Source: Marsupella aquatica (lineage: Eukaryota > Marchantiophyta). From it: a stretch of 64,000 bases of DNA. Positions 21,888-33,866 of this stretch are shown piece by piece. The DNA lies in assembly GCA_973895155.1 (NCBI GenBank), contig OZ316894.1, positions 21,080,001-21,144,000 on the forward strand. The letters are read 5' to 3'. The notes beneath the pieces are model-generated. The model had not been told where the DNA came from, did not search any database, and was given only the letters and a program-made list of their open reading frames with translations. Made by a program: the position numbers and the translations under genes. Numbering within the stretch: position 1 is the first letter of the stretch; each line of letters starts with the position of its first letter.

Positions 21888-24756
21888 TTAGGCTCCTCTG
21901 CCCACTTGTCTAGGAGACTTCGTATACGCAGAAACTTGTGCACCCCCTGCATTTGGTCTTACACCATTCTGCCCATACCCATTCCGGGAGCCCTGATGGC
22001 TGCCGTGTGGCTGATAATGATAGTGTCCATTTCCAGTTCCATAAGATCGATGTCGCTCTCCTTGAGCTTGGTGGTGGTGGTGGCTATTCGATGACCCTGC
22101 CACATCCTTCATGTCCAAAAGAGGCCGGAGTTGCTCGACAACATCTTGCATTTGTGGTCTAGACCTCGGATCCCTATTCAGGCAATTGTGCGCAAGTATG
22201 GCAGCCTTCTGTAGCCCTCGCGGACTGTATTGGCCATCAAGCCGAGGATCAACCAATCGATACATCTTTCGTTTCTCGGACAGGTACGGTCTTGCCCATT
22301 CGACGAGGTTCTGCTCTCCGCTAGGTCGATTTTTATCCATCGACTTCCTCCCAGTGAGCATCTCCAACAGCACGACGCCGAACGAATATACGTCACTCCG
22401 TGGTGTGAGATGGCCTGGAAGGAACATGAAACGGGTATGAGCATGATTTTCGTCAAGAAAACAACACAACTGATGTGTCCCTGATGAATTGGAGAGTAGT
22501 TGTACCTTGAAGAGAAGTGGACATTAATATGGAAACCTTGAAAAGAATAGGGTTGTCAAACTAGCACACGCTTTCCACACCTTTTAAATGGGCTCTACCC
22601 TACCTGACTTGTGACATCTATCAAATTGTTGTACGGAGATAACTACAACCGGAAACGTCAAATCTAAGATTAATTTCAACGAGTACAGATCACGAAGAGC
22701 TACCTAATAAAATGACTGGCCTTTCAAGAACTACGTCACGGGAAGTGTACTGCCATCTGGAAGTTAGGTCTCGTTACCCGTCATGACATATTCAGGGGCA
22801 GCGTAGCCATAAGTCCCCATCACGCGAGTTGACACGTGAGTCTTATCGCCTTCGGGCCCGTCCTTGGCGAGACCAAAATCGGACAGCTTAGCTGTGTAAT
22901 CCTGCCAAAAGGAAGAAATATGACACAAATTATGATCAGTATAAACTTACAGGTTGTGAGGGACATCACCCTACTCTTCACTGCACACTTGATTTACTGT
23001 AGCTGACGAAACACAGGTAGGCATGGAGACCATCGACTACAGTTTGCACAGATGACCAAATTCAACACAAAATCATGAGGAGAAGGCTCCAGACAAAATG
23101 GGTTACGTACCGAATCAAGAAGGATGTTCGACGTCTTGAAGTCACGGTAAATCACGTGCTTCTCGTGCTTTTCGGCGCCTTCGTGCAAGAACGCCAGGCC
23201 CTTGGCGGCTCCATACGCAATCTTCATTCTGGTATTCCATGGCAGAGGGAGTGCACCCTCTGAAGTAAGAGAAGATCATCAGTAAAAGTCCGTCTAAAAG
23301 TCTGTCTCATGGGCATGTAAGTCCATCAAATGCGAGTTGGAGACAATATTTTTTTTTAAAATTGAAACAAAATCATCCCAGGTGTAGACTATCTCGACAT
23401 CAACACAACAATGACGCTCTGATGAGATCAATAACAAACTTACTCCACTAGCTACCCCAGTTGTTGGTCTTAAACACATTACCGAAAACAAGAAAGCTTT
23501 TACATTTCCAGCAGTCACAGACGCCAACCGAAAAATTGTAACCGTAGTATCCAAGAGCCTCCCGTGCCACAAAGGAAGGCAAAATACAGAGAGGACATCC
23601 GACTATACCTAATCCACAGTCAGTAGGAGCGGGCACTTACTTCTAAATAGGTGATTCTCCAAACTTCCTCTGGGCATAAACTCGTAGACGAGCAACCGCT
23701 GGTCGTCTTCACTACAATACCCAATCAACTTTACTAAGTTGGGGTGATGCAGCTGTCCCAAAAAGTTCACTTCCGCCTGAAATCAGCACACGACGGAAAG
23801 CGGTCCACTGTTAAATACTTCTACTTCACACCGGTATTGCAAGACTTTAGGATGAACAAGGAGGACAACTGCGAGGGAGGTGAGACCGTACCAGCCACTC
23901 CTTGTGTCCTTGTAGGCCCTCTTGATTCAACTGCTTGACGGCTACCACGAGGCCAGTCCCTGGTTTAACAGGTCCTGTGCCAAACTCGTCTATCCAACCC
24001 TTGAACACGCAACCAAACCCGCCCTCCCCTAAGAGACTGTCCGGCCTAAAATTCCGAGTGGCTGCCTTCAGCTCCTGATAACTGCAAATCCGAAGATGGA
24101 AACCTGACGAAATGTCGTCGACAGTGGGGAGCGACGAAATCTTTTGCATTGGTGGCGGTTTGCTACTGTCGTCTGGAGATTCAGGGCGGTCACGACCTGT
24201 CAAAGAAACTGTTAACTTACTGGGATCTTCTCCGTGGCCTACTTATGGCAACCACAATGTCTACTTACACAGCAATCCAGCCAAAACCTTGTGTTATACT
24301 CGGCTAGCTAGCTTTGTGCCGTACGGCACTTCAGTAGAGGTACGTCACGGGTCCAGAAAGAAAATGGGGACAAAATAAGGCCGCTCGCTCAGAAGGAGGT
24401 GGAACACGAAGAAAAAAGACCTACACTTTCATAAATATCAGTAGTACGTACAGTGCTCTTAGATCATTATAGGTGATTAAGGGCATCGCTTCTAAGCAGT
24501 ACGCCCTTCCGTCTGCTCATCTAATCTATCTAAAGGACGTCAAGGGTTTGTAAGACTGCTAGATACGAGGAAGAAGAGACGACAATAAGTCGATAACATG
24601 GGGGAGGGAGTCGACGGAAACGGACGTGGTGTCTGGTATAATGGAAGGAGGGATTTGCAGTCGAGAGGGGTTGCGAAAGGAGCGAGACATACCGGAATTA
24701 CTAAACTCGTCTGCAAAGCTGTCGGTCTTACTCGACTTGGTCCAGCAGTTTCCCAT
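21888..24756 (-). CDS. Receptor-like cytoplasmic kinase, subfamily VII (PBL34-36-like)
   Basis: A serine/threonine kinase of the RLCK-VII group, which relays signals from membrane receptors. Six exons fit without phase error: 24756-24567, 24196-23892, 23776-23641, 23259-23111, 22901-22778 and 22414-21888, giving 476 residues. The start is MGNC, a classic N-myristoylation plus palmitoylation signal, so the protein should sit on the plasma membrane. Kinase landmarks: glycine loop GEGGFG 120-125, VAVK lysine 151, YRDFK with catalytic Asp250, DFG 268-270, GTYGYAAPE ending at 297, then [17 protein letters not shown]. The activation loop and the [17 protein letters not shown] insert resemble Arabidopsis PBL34/35/36 (subgroup VII-4, named from memory). 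The tail is rich in His, Gly and Asn. All catalytic residues are intact. The weakest junction is the end of exon 1 (c/gtatct). Confidence 0.92.
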
Positions 24757-26600
24757 TACCGTGCGCTCATACAATGCTTGCCAGCATGTACACATCTTGG
24801 CTATACTCTGGGGAGAAAACCGCTGTTTGTTCTCCTCCCTAATCCATCACCGTACTAGTCCTCCAAGGCTCGATGCTCCTGCGCTGCAGCTGCTGCTGCT
24901 GCCGCTGCTCATCTTCTTTTCATGCACCTCTTCCAGGTGTGCCCGCTCACTCATGTCTGTCTATCTTCTGTAATAGAGCAGCTGCCGTCCATGTCAAGTC
25001 ATCCTCTGCAGGCCCGTCCCTCCACTTCTCTAACATAGCACCGCACTGACGCCACGAACATGGCAGAGCACCACTACCTTCGCTCTTCCTGCTCGTCAAA
25101 TCGCGTGGAGGTGATCGGTGTTCCCTCTACTTCAAACGTGGAAATAATCAGCACAGGTCTCCTTTGCTATGCGGAAATAATCAGAAGCGGTGGTCCCCTC
25201 GTCAACCCTGCATATGATCGGACCCTAGCTTCTTCTGCTTCTTCTTCAGCAGTGGAACTGGCTCGACCGACTACCCCTTCTGTCCGCGTACCGCGTCTTC
25301 TCTATCCGGTCGCCTTTCTGTTCCTGAAAAGGTCTCTTCGTCTTGTTCTTCTTTCTCCTTTGCTGTGATTTCCGCGGCAACACTACGGTAAGCTCTGCTG
25401 CTGCATGCCCGCCCAGTTGCAAAAGAGTGATTACTTCCACTACGCTGCTGCTGCTACTGCTGCTCTACTTACTCTACTACTTCGGTCCAAACTGCTGAGG
25501 ACGAGGACCACTTCTACCCAGCACCAGCACAGGACCACACCCGATGATGCCGACGACGGTCCAAAACTATGGGCAGCACCAGCACCAGCACCAATCGGTG
25601 TACTTCCCGCGACTCATAAGCAGACTCTCGATGGCCCTTTCTCCTCTCCCTCAATCGGAATCAAACAAACATCCAGAAACAAGCGACAGAAAGAGGAATT
25701 GCGATTCAAAGGAGCGGATTGCAGCCCAAGGAAAGCGTCAAGGACGTAAAACGAGTGACAGAAAAGCAGCAGCAGGCGGAGAGTTCTTCGGCAACCAGAA
25801 AGGTAGCAGAAACGGGAGGGGCGGGTGGGAGGGAGGCAGCGAGCGAGGGAGAGAGAGGGAGGAAGCAGCCACGAAAGTGGCAAATAGGGGGGAGGGTGTA
25901 ACTCAGTAGTAGTTGTACTTTTGGACGACGAGCCGAGGATGAAGAGATCCACGACGAAAGCAAGAGATCTTCGTCTCCTTCTTCTGCTACTTCTTCTACT
26001 TCTTCTTCCTTTTTTTTCTGTGCAGCACTACAGGACTACTTACTACTGCACCACTACCACTGCTCCTCCGCTACAATACAAGCGAGCGGCAAGAACAACG
26101 ACTGACTGACTATGGAGCGAGAGATGTGGAGAGCGAAGACCTCGTCGTCGCCTCTCCTCTCGCAGTCTCGCAGTCTCGCTACTCGCCACCCAGCTTCCGT
26201 CCGCCCATGCAACAATCCTTGTTGCAGAGTGCGTAAAGTAAACACAATCGACGAACGAAATGAGCGAAGACAGCGAAGAGACACAGAGACACAGAGAGAG
26301 TGAGAGAAAGAGAGAATGAGCGAGAGACCTGCCGTGGACGGACCGCGGGGTCGGTCGGAGTCTCGGACGGTCTCTCTGTGTCTGACTGGGCGGTCCTCGC
26401 CCCCCCCCCGAGCGGGCAGTCAAGACCGGGCAGACTGTGGCCCGGGCACGCCAAGGCAAGGAACGGCAAGGCACGGCAAGGGCACGGCACGGCACGGCAG
26501 GACAGGACAGACTCCGTCCGGGGCGAAACTACCGTAGTCCCATTCCCGTTACCGCAAAAAATTAAACCAGGCCCGTGACCAAATCCACGTGGTCACATCA
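24757..26600. other. Probable kinase promoter/leader with low-complexity tracts
   Basis: No gene is supported. The region lies upstream of the minus-strand kinase gene and should contain its leader and promoter. It is unusually rich in simple-sequence tracts: CTG/CTT-type triplets around 24880-24930 and 25440-25480, CTTCTT runs near 25975-26015, and agag runs around 25830-25870 and 26280-26320. These create several long overlapping frames of biased composition, which I treat as artefacts. Confidence 0.5.
26440..26520. repeat. Short GC-rich ggcac/ggcaa array
   Basis: A run of degenerate 5- to 6-base units (ggcaa, ggcac, ggaca) follows a C run at about 26401-26409. It is simple-sequence expansion, and frames through it are not genes. 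Confidence 0.7.
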
Positions 26601-27550
26601 GACTATACCAGAGCTCTGGGTTTAGGGTCATGCTTTGGGTTTCGGGTCATGGACCAAAAATAGAGGTATTTGTTTCCAAAATGAAACTTGTTATCCGATC
26701 AACCCCCTGAGGTCTATCAATGATCTAGATCTGAGATTGAAAGGTCCATCAATGGTCCAGAATGGGGAAAAGTATTGAGAGGGTTGATTAAGCAAACTTT
26801 TTCCAGGGGGTTTACAAAGCATATCTCTCACCAGAAATATGTGGTTCTCACAAAAGGTGACCATCATAAACTCGGGCGGTCTCGTAAATTTTGTTTTGCG
26901 CAATGTGCGTTGGCACCCGTCAAGAATAGTTTGCCCCTTAGAGAATTGTTAGCAACCATTCTGAAATTGTTGGCGCCCAGCTGACCCACGGGAGAGTGTT
27001 GAAAGTCATCTCAAACCTGAAACCCTGTGGTTTAAGTTGGCCTGAAAGTTGGATTTTGGTCTTGGTCATGGACATAGAATTTCTTAGAACGGGCTGACCA
27101 GGAAAGAAATGGGAGAGAGCAAGTTTGAGACGCCCTAGTGCGGTGTACAATGTTATGAACAGTATGGTTTAAAAGAAGTTTTGAGTCATTTCTTACATTG
27201 CACTTAGTCTGGACAAAATTGAAAATGATGCTGGCATGGACAGTAGACAGAAGCCTCACAGTCAAGATAGACTAGTAAGGAATATCCCTTGTAACATTGT
27301 GAGTAAAATGCACTTGATAAGGCACATTGAAATAAAACTACATGACACAAAAATTATGAATAAAACAAAATCTCAGAAGTGCATTCACCGCTTCAAAACA
27401 ATAAACCTTTGAACCCAAAGGTAAAGTGAGTCCAAGTGTGCCAAAAGTTAAAAGAAGTTCAAGGTACAGCACATTGGGGCCTTGTGGGGGCCTCATCACT
27501 TCACCCAACCAGGCCCGTGACTAAAACCTACATGGTCACAATGTGACTTT
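26567..27550 (+). repeat. Region bounded by 40-bp direct repeats
   Basis: The segment accaggcccgtgaccaaa...gtggtcacat at about 26567 recurs as accaggcccgtgactaaa...atggtcacaa at about 27508, in the same orientation, 940 bp apart. The enclosed DNA has no recognised frame. It might be a small element with short direct terminal repeats or an old duplication. Confidence 0.35.
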
Positions 27551-28394
27551 AGATTTTGGACAGAGGTAAACTGATAGGAAACTTTTCAGTTTGTTCCTCA
27601 GTAGGGCGTTAGTTCTTTTGCCGGGGTTCAGGACTCTCTGGCTTTTTGGGTGGTTGGTGTTACTAGGTTTTTCCTTTGTTTTCCCCCTTTGTTGGCTTTT
27701 GTATCATTGGGATCCTGTCTCCAAGTATGGTGCTTATAATCTGAAACAGTAAGATTTCGACAGTATGGTGTACAATAAGGTACAATAAGGCCATTTAGTA
27801 CAATGTAGTTCTGACAATGCTTTATGGGCCGTCATTGGATCTCCGTGGCTTCTCCTTCAACTGAAGTTCAGCCAATATTATTAATTTTGCACCCTACGAA
27901 AGGAATATTTAGTACTTGTGAGATCCGGAAAGAATTTTGTGATGCCTTTTTGGTAAAACATTGACTATTCGCTATATTTGAGTTTTAAAATTGAGAATGA
28001 AAATGGAAGAGAAATATTATCGGCCTTGTGTTATTTCTTGAAATAACGACTATTTAAATATCTGGTGCAGGTCCTTGGCTAACCTGGATACCATAGGGAC
28101 AGTGGGTTAGCTCAACCACTATACAAAGTTAATATTTTTCTTTTGAAACTATACACTAATGCCATTTAACTTTCTCATTTTTAATTAACATAAATGATAC
28201 ATCCTTGCTTTCCGTCAAAATGCATGGATATTCTCTACTATGCATCTAAAATTCTTCTCGATGTTTCACAAACACTACTTCAAATTTTTGTCTCATTATA
28301 TATCTATTATTATTCACTGAATTTTTAAAGAGGTATTTATTTTTTCATTAACCTGATCTTTCCTACCGTACTCATCAGGCAGGATCTGCAGCTT

Positions 28395-28520
28395 GTCGGG
28401 CAGCAAAAGGGGGCAGGGCAGGGCAGGGCAGATGGAGGGCACGAAGGGCACGAAGGGCAGATCCGGGCAGCATCCAAACCAGCTAGCTTCTCGGGCAGGG
28501 ATAGGCAAAGGACAGCAAAA
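28395..28520. repeat. gggca-type pentamer array
   Basis: Repeated gggcag / gggcac units with degenerate copies, notably gggcagggcagggcagggca around 28412. The array gives a proline/leucine-rich antisense frame that I do not accept as a gene. Confidence 0.7.
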
Positions 28521-29394
28521 AGTGGGCAGTTGGGCAGGGTAGAACCCCGTGACTCGATTCCTTCCGTCTAGTACCGCAGGTAGTAGAAACAAGCCTTGCT
28601 CACTGAACTTTAATAATAATAATCATTATTATTGACTTGAGGCTCCAATAAGGCATCTGAAACAGCCGTTTCCCAGAAGTTTCCCATGACCAAGATACAG
28701 GAGGTTGGTTGCACTGTTGGACCAAGCACATTGACACACACAAAAGTGAGAATTCCTATAAATATGTTTCATAATTGTCCACATGGGCTTTGATAGTCTA
28801 TCGGAGGGTCTTGTACTAGATAAAACTATATTGGAAAATTGAGAGTTGTGCTCAACATTGTTAGGTATTTATTCTTATTCTAGGGTTATATTATAACACT
28901 AATTAGGGTTTATCTTAGTCATAGACTAGATTAAATTAACTAGGTTGCAGAGTATATTTCAAGCAATGTTTGTTTGGATAGAAAGAACTCAAGCTCATTG
29001 TTACGGAGCTAGTTAAGAGATAGGGAGATCTTGTATTGCACAGACTTGATATGGCCAAAGGGCCTAGAGGAAAGTAAAGTTTTTGTGTGTCCTCGTGGAC
29101 GTAGCCTCAACTGAGGTGAACTACATATCTCTCTATGTTGACTACATATCTCTCTATGTTGACTACTTGTGCATTGGATGGTTCATTGGCTTGCCGTTGC
29201 AATTGTCGTCTATGTTCAACATCATCTTCAACATCAAGTCTTAATTTGAGTGAAAATGCACAATAAAGAGTTTTGTACCCACCATTGAATAGACTGTTTC
29301 CTGGGTCATCACTTCTTTTCATCCTAAACATTGGGTCCCGGTTTGACCTTGTCCGTCAAACTGGCCGAAAATCACCGGCAAATCGGCAACCCGA

Positions 29395-29640
29395 GTTCAG
29401 GAGTAGTCCGGGCCGGGACAAGTTTGGGAGACGCTCGGGCCGGTTCCGTGCTGAGTTCGGACGAGGTTCGGGGGAGTTCGGGGGACCAGGAGTTTGGGGG
29501 AGTTCGGGGTTTGGGGGAGGTGTGAGGCGGTCCGGGTGGGGGTCCGGGAAGAGTCTGGGAAGGGTTCGGGGGAGTCCGGGAAGGGTCTGGGTGAGTTCAG
29601 GAGGAGTCCGCAAAGGGTCCGGGGAGCCCAGGTGAGTTTG
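29395..29640 (+). repeat. G-rich minisatellite with quadruplex potential
   Basis: Imperfect repeats of a ttcgggggag-like unit fill this block, with very strong G bias on the plus strand. Several G-runs of four or five lie within short distances at about 29468-29520. Related GC-rich sequence with inverted composition occurs near 58880-58985. Frames in all phases look like Gly/Arg/Ser or Pro repeats and are artefacts of composition. Confidence 0.65.
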
Positions 29641-29784
29641 GGAGAAATTGTCGAATATCTGTCAAATTGGTTATTTTCGGGCGGTCATTTGACGGTTTGA
29701 CATGCCCGGCAACTTGCCCGTCAAGTCAAACCGGGCATTGGGTGCAAATAAGTTAGGTTTTAAAAATTTTTTGAAGGAGAAATA

Positions 29785-30015
29785 TGTGAAACCCCACAAA
29801 AAGAGAACATTCAATTACAACATTTGAACACTAGACCTATGAGTTTCAACTCAAGTGAACTAACACACAGCCATGCCTCTTTGGGACTAAATTGGGGTTT
29901 TTTTAATTGGGGGGAAGACTTTGAAAGGTTTTGTTGAAGAACATTAGGGGTGCTTTGTTCCAATTTGGGAAATCATAAGAAATATAGGGAGTGTTACCTA
30001 ATTTGGCAATATTCT
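29785..30015 (+). repeat. Composite dispersed repeat (relatives at 50855-50965 and 51508-51745)
   Basis: The first part (gtgaaaccccaca ... gccatgcctctttggg) matches 50855-50965. The second part (gggaagactt ... gaagaacattaggg ... gaatattcca) is a diverged relative of 51508-51745. In the 50-51 kb copy the two parts are separated by about 550 bp, so one locus may show the complete element and the other a deletion. No open frame is associated. Confidence 0.5.
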
Positions 30016-30549
30016 AGAATATTCCATAAAGTTGAGAGTACAAATAGTTTTAAAAACTTATTTTCTGCTATGAAATAAATTATGACCCATCCATTCACTC
30101 TAGGGAGTAGGGCACGAGTAGGGCACGAACAGTAGTCTTTGATGGCACTATAACATAGATTGAACAGGGTATGTAGCACTTGCTGAAATTGTGGTTAGTT
30201 TGTATTGATATTGCCTATTGCTGTCATGGTAAAAAAACTTCTTGTGATAAAGTGATAGAGCGAGCTTTTGCCTAGAATGTTGTGTACAAAGCCTGATAAA
30301 GAATAGATTTGCCCATAAAGTGGACCAAAAAAGTAACCATAAATTTAAATCTATGTTGAGGAGCCTTTCAATGAATCCGTCAATCAGTGTGACCCACACT
30401 GTGATACTTATGTCAAACATTGCAATCTATCGGAACTGCAATTTTGACTAAAAGGACCACTTTAATTTAATTTAATGTGATGTAAAGGAGCTTTAATTTA
30501 TCAAAAGATTTTATTTTTTTCTTGAGTCAAATAGTGAAGAATTCATCTG

Positions 30550-31095
30550 ACTTAAATTTCTTATTATTGGATGAAAACTGTCTATCTCTGTACTAGGAGA
30601 ACATCTTGAGATGCGCTTGCAGATGAGCCCAGCATCACCAATTTTCTTTGAACATCAATGCAAAGACAAATTTCCAAAGTAGGTTGTCTTTTCTTGAATG
30701 TTGACAGATTTTCTACTCAGCAACAATATACCTTTAATTTCTCCCTCATTATTGGACAAAAATTGTCAATCAAAGTACCACTATAGCATCTTGAGATGTT
30801 CCAGTGATCTCAACACTGCCATTTTTTGTCAAGAATAGATGCACTTACAAATGTCCACAGTCAGCGGTCTTTCCTTGAATGTTTACAGATTTTCTGCTAC
30901 CGGCAACTATTGACCTTTGATTTCTTTCTCATTACTGGATGACAATTGCCAACCCTGGTACCATTACAAGCACTTTGGGCTGTGCTTTCCCAGAGCCCAC
31001 TATCATCATCAATTACTGAGAGCATCAAAGTAGATATGAATTTCCAAAGTTGGCTTCCTTTCTTTGAACTTTGACATCGTTGATGTTTTCTATAG
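30550..31095. repeat. Three diverged tandem units of about 182 bp
   Basis: Units start near 30553, 30733 and 30917, each with an attattggat/acaa motif, followed by a ttgagatg-like stretch, caaatttccaaagt or a close variant, and tcttgaatgttgacagattttc. Spacings are about 180 and 184. Copies differ at many places, so the array is old. It is too short to call a satellite. Confidence 0.6.
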
Positions 31096-33146
31096 CTTCA
31101 GCGGACAATGTTGATGAGCTACAACTTGACTAACCTGTTGCTTCAGCAGACTTCACGGCGCTATTCTGGCCATGTCAATGAGTGGAAAAGGCATCTACAA
31201 AAGGTTGTTACCAAGGAAAATTGACACTCTATCATCAGGTGGATGGTACTTAGAGCGTACTTTAGAGAGAAATATTCCTTCTCAAGCTATGAATTTAGTA
31301 AATCTCTTTGCACTTTTTGGTCTGAATCAAACAATGGAAACCTAGAAAGCATCTATTTTGTGGAAGAAGACTGTTGTGATTGTGTTAGAATGTACCAAGA
31401 AGGGTAGCTTCAAATCCATTCATCATTCATTGTCAGGATAGAGTTGGCAAGAGGGTTCAATTGAATAGTGGTAGTGGTAGTGGTAGTGGTTGTGAGTAAG
31501 TTTCAGGGGCTGCTTGGATATTGTTGAACTAAGACGTCATTTGTAACGACCATACAACCATGATTCATTCCATGCACACATAGTCGACACAATCTCTACG
31601 TGGTTCACCTTTTCTCCAAGGCTACGTCCACACGAACACTCAAGCTTTACTTCAAGAGTAGACGAACACACATGCTCTCTCTCTTGCTCCTGTTGCTCTG
31701 TTACAATGAGTAAGCACCACACACCAGCGGCTTACACTAGCCCTGGTATATACAAGGTCACACACGACTAACCTAACCTCAGCTAAGATCCTAACGGTGG
31801 TTAGCCTAAGTGCCGTAATCTATGAGTCACAAGACTAAGAGCAATCCTTAACAGATATGTACTCTTGTCTATAAAGAATTTACCCTTGCAGGCTCCTGGT
31901 GTAAAGTCTTCTCCTTCAACATTAGAATGGTTGCTAAGAAATTGTTCAGATCCACAGTCCATGAGACATTCTCACCAACAAATGTGCCACATAGTGAATA
32001 ATCTGTTAGGAATTTGGATGCGTAAATCACTCCACCTCGGATACAAACTTTTTAAGATCATTCCAACATTGTCATTTGGTCTCAAAAAAGGAGGTTGATG
32101 GGAGGTTGATGTGCTCTCCAGTGTAGCACAAGTGTATTGAATGAGAATCTGCAAGTTGCATGGGTGTTCTAGCATGAGGCTTCAATTCTGGAAAGCCAAT
32201 GAGGATCTCATTGTGATCAAGAATGAGAGTCATGTTTGTCATCAGCATGGACTATTGAAAAGCCTTGGGCTTTTGAGGTGATCGCCAGGTGAAGCATTCC
32301 AATGAATTTAGGGGAAAGAACATCTACTGTATTGCCAACACAGTGTGTATAAGACATCCTCATCAAAAGTTTAGAGTTGCTGTTATAGTTTGGAAAGATT
32401 CACGTTATGTGTTTTTGGGTATTACTGTTTAAAAATAAGAAGTGCAGTAATTTTCTTCTAATGTAAGCTATTGAATGAAACCATATTGAACCAGTAAGCA
32501 AAGTGAACATGATGCAATGTCTGGTGCAACTTAAGGTTGAATGATTCCTCAATCCCAACTAGCAGCAAAATGCACTATGCTAACATTAAAAACTAGTTAA
32601 TATCTACAACGCTCTACTTTTGAATGTTAGCTTTCACATGGAGCATTACAGAATGAACCTCCCATTATTATAAATGTCTCATCATTGTTGGTGATAAAAG
32701 AGTGTTTGTTGACAATGAGGTGAAGTTCCTCAAGTACGTGGTCCCGCACTACAGTCTATAATAGTGGCTCTTATTTGCTCCAAAGGGTGCTAGAGTCAAG
32801 TCACATGTAGACAGCCAGGAGCGCCAAAAACACTGACCTATTAAAACTTATGTGCTAGCTGAATCCAGTTCCATAACTAGAAATGCCCCTATCCTTTGTG
32901 AATGTTATAACACAAAAAAATAGAAAGTATGTGGCATGGACAAGAGAGCCTTCTAGTGTTGGTTTACGTCACCTACTTCTATAAGTCCTTTCCATGGTGT
33001 GTTTATAAACGGGTACAAATGGGTCATTGTAGCATGCAAGGAAACAGTAAAACTTCCTTGCACAACAATGTTTTTACTCACATGACCTTATATTTCTATA
33101 TCCAACTGCCTTGCTAACAACAACCTGGTTGGTACAATCCATTTTT

Positions 33147-33305
33147 GTGACTCCTCTTTTGGCTAGCAAACTTGCTAGCCATCTCAAGTCTTAAAAAACA
33201 CTAAAATCTAAATGGCAGCAAAATAAGAAGAAATTGAAAACCACAGGTGACTCGCTAACAACACTCTCCTTGCTATCAAAATCACGTTTTTCTCACAGAG
33301 GGAAC
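33147..33305 (-). repeat. Dispersed repeat, copy B (inverted copy of 15300-15456)
   Basis: The reverse complement aligns with 15300-15456 along its length, including the gctgcc, gactt(g/c)agatggctagc and aagaggagt landmarks. The two copies lie 18 kb apart in opposite orientation. Confidence 0.6.
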
Positions 33306-33433
33306 AAAATTCAGCATTCGTTGGTCTACCATGTAATGGGTGCTATAGGTACACTGTGCTGGATGCTAGGGGGTACAGTGTACTTGTGTGGAGTATAATC
33401 ATACTATATAGTAATGTGCCGGTAGATAAAGGT

Positions 33434-33690
33434 ATGGCGATACACCTGTACTTTGTAGTAGGTACGTGGGGCATAGATTTCTATTGTGGGTCCGAAATAC
33501 ATTTTCTCTGGACAATTTGTTTTGTTTTTATTTTAAGGGTGGGGGCAAATTCATGGTGCCGACATGGTGATACACCTGTACTTTGTGGTGGGCACATGGG
33601 GCATAGATACCTATTATGGGGAAGACATTTTCTCTGGGACTAATTGTTTGGTTTTTATTTTGGGGGTGGGGAAAATTCATGGTGCCAAGA
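33434..33690 (+). repeat. Two-copy tandem duplication, 128-bp period
   Basis: gatacacctgtactttg recurs at about 33439 and 33567, and the copies also share catttttctctgg-like and aattcatggtgcc segments. Similarity is high, with a few indels. The assembly gap begins shortly after, so further copies may be hidden or collapsed in the gap. Confidence 0.65.
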
Positions 33691-33766
33691 CTAATCCTCT
33701 ACACCCCCTGAGACACCCCCTCTCTCACCTTTCCTGGCCTCCACTTCAACTGTATTTATTGTTGTC

Positions 33767-33866
33767 NNNNNNNNNNNNNNNNNNNNNNNNNNNNNNNNNN
33801 NNNNNNNNNNNNNNNNNNNNNNNNNNNNNNNNNNNNNNNNNNNNNNNNNNNNNNNNNNNNNNNNNN
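33767..33866. other. Assembly gap of 100 N
   Basis: Exactly 100 consecutive N mark a scaffold gap of probably unknown real length. It is flanked by tandem duplication on the left and, 200 bp to the right, a 19-base G run at 34063-34081. A continuous translated frame across the gap is meaningless. Confidence 0.99.

Larger units (their letters stand above)
27551..33766. other. Gene-poor stretch with repeats only
   Basis: I find no credible gene. Noted structures are the gggca array near 28400, the G-rich array near 29400-29640, dispersed repeats near 29785-30015 and 33147-33305, a three-copy tandem repeat at 30550-31095 and a two-copy repeat near the gap. Frames present are short or follow biased composition. 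Confidence 0.5.

Noticed and set aside
25405-26537. Several long overlapping frames on both strands
   Set aside because: Caused by low-complexity triplet and GC-rich tracts upstream of the kinase; compositions are biased and no motif is conserved.
29273-29635. Gly/Arg/Ser-rich frames
   Set aside because: Produced by the G-rich minisatellite; all three phases look alike.
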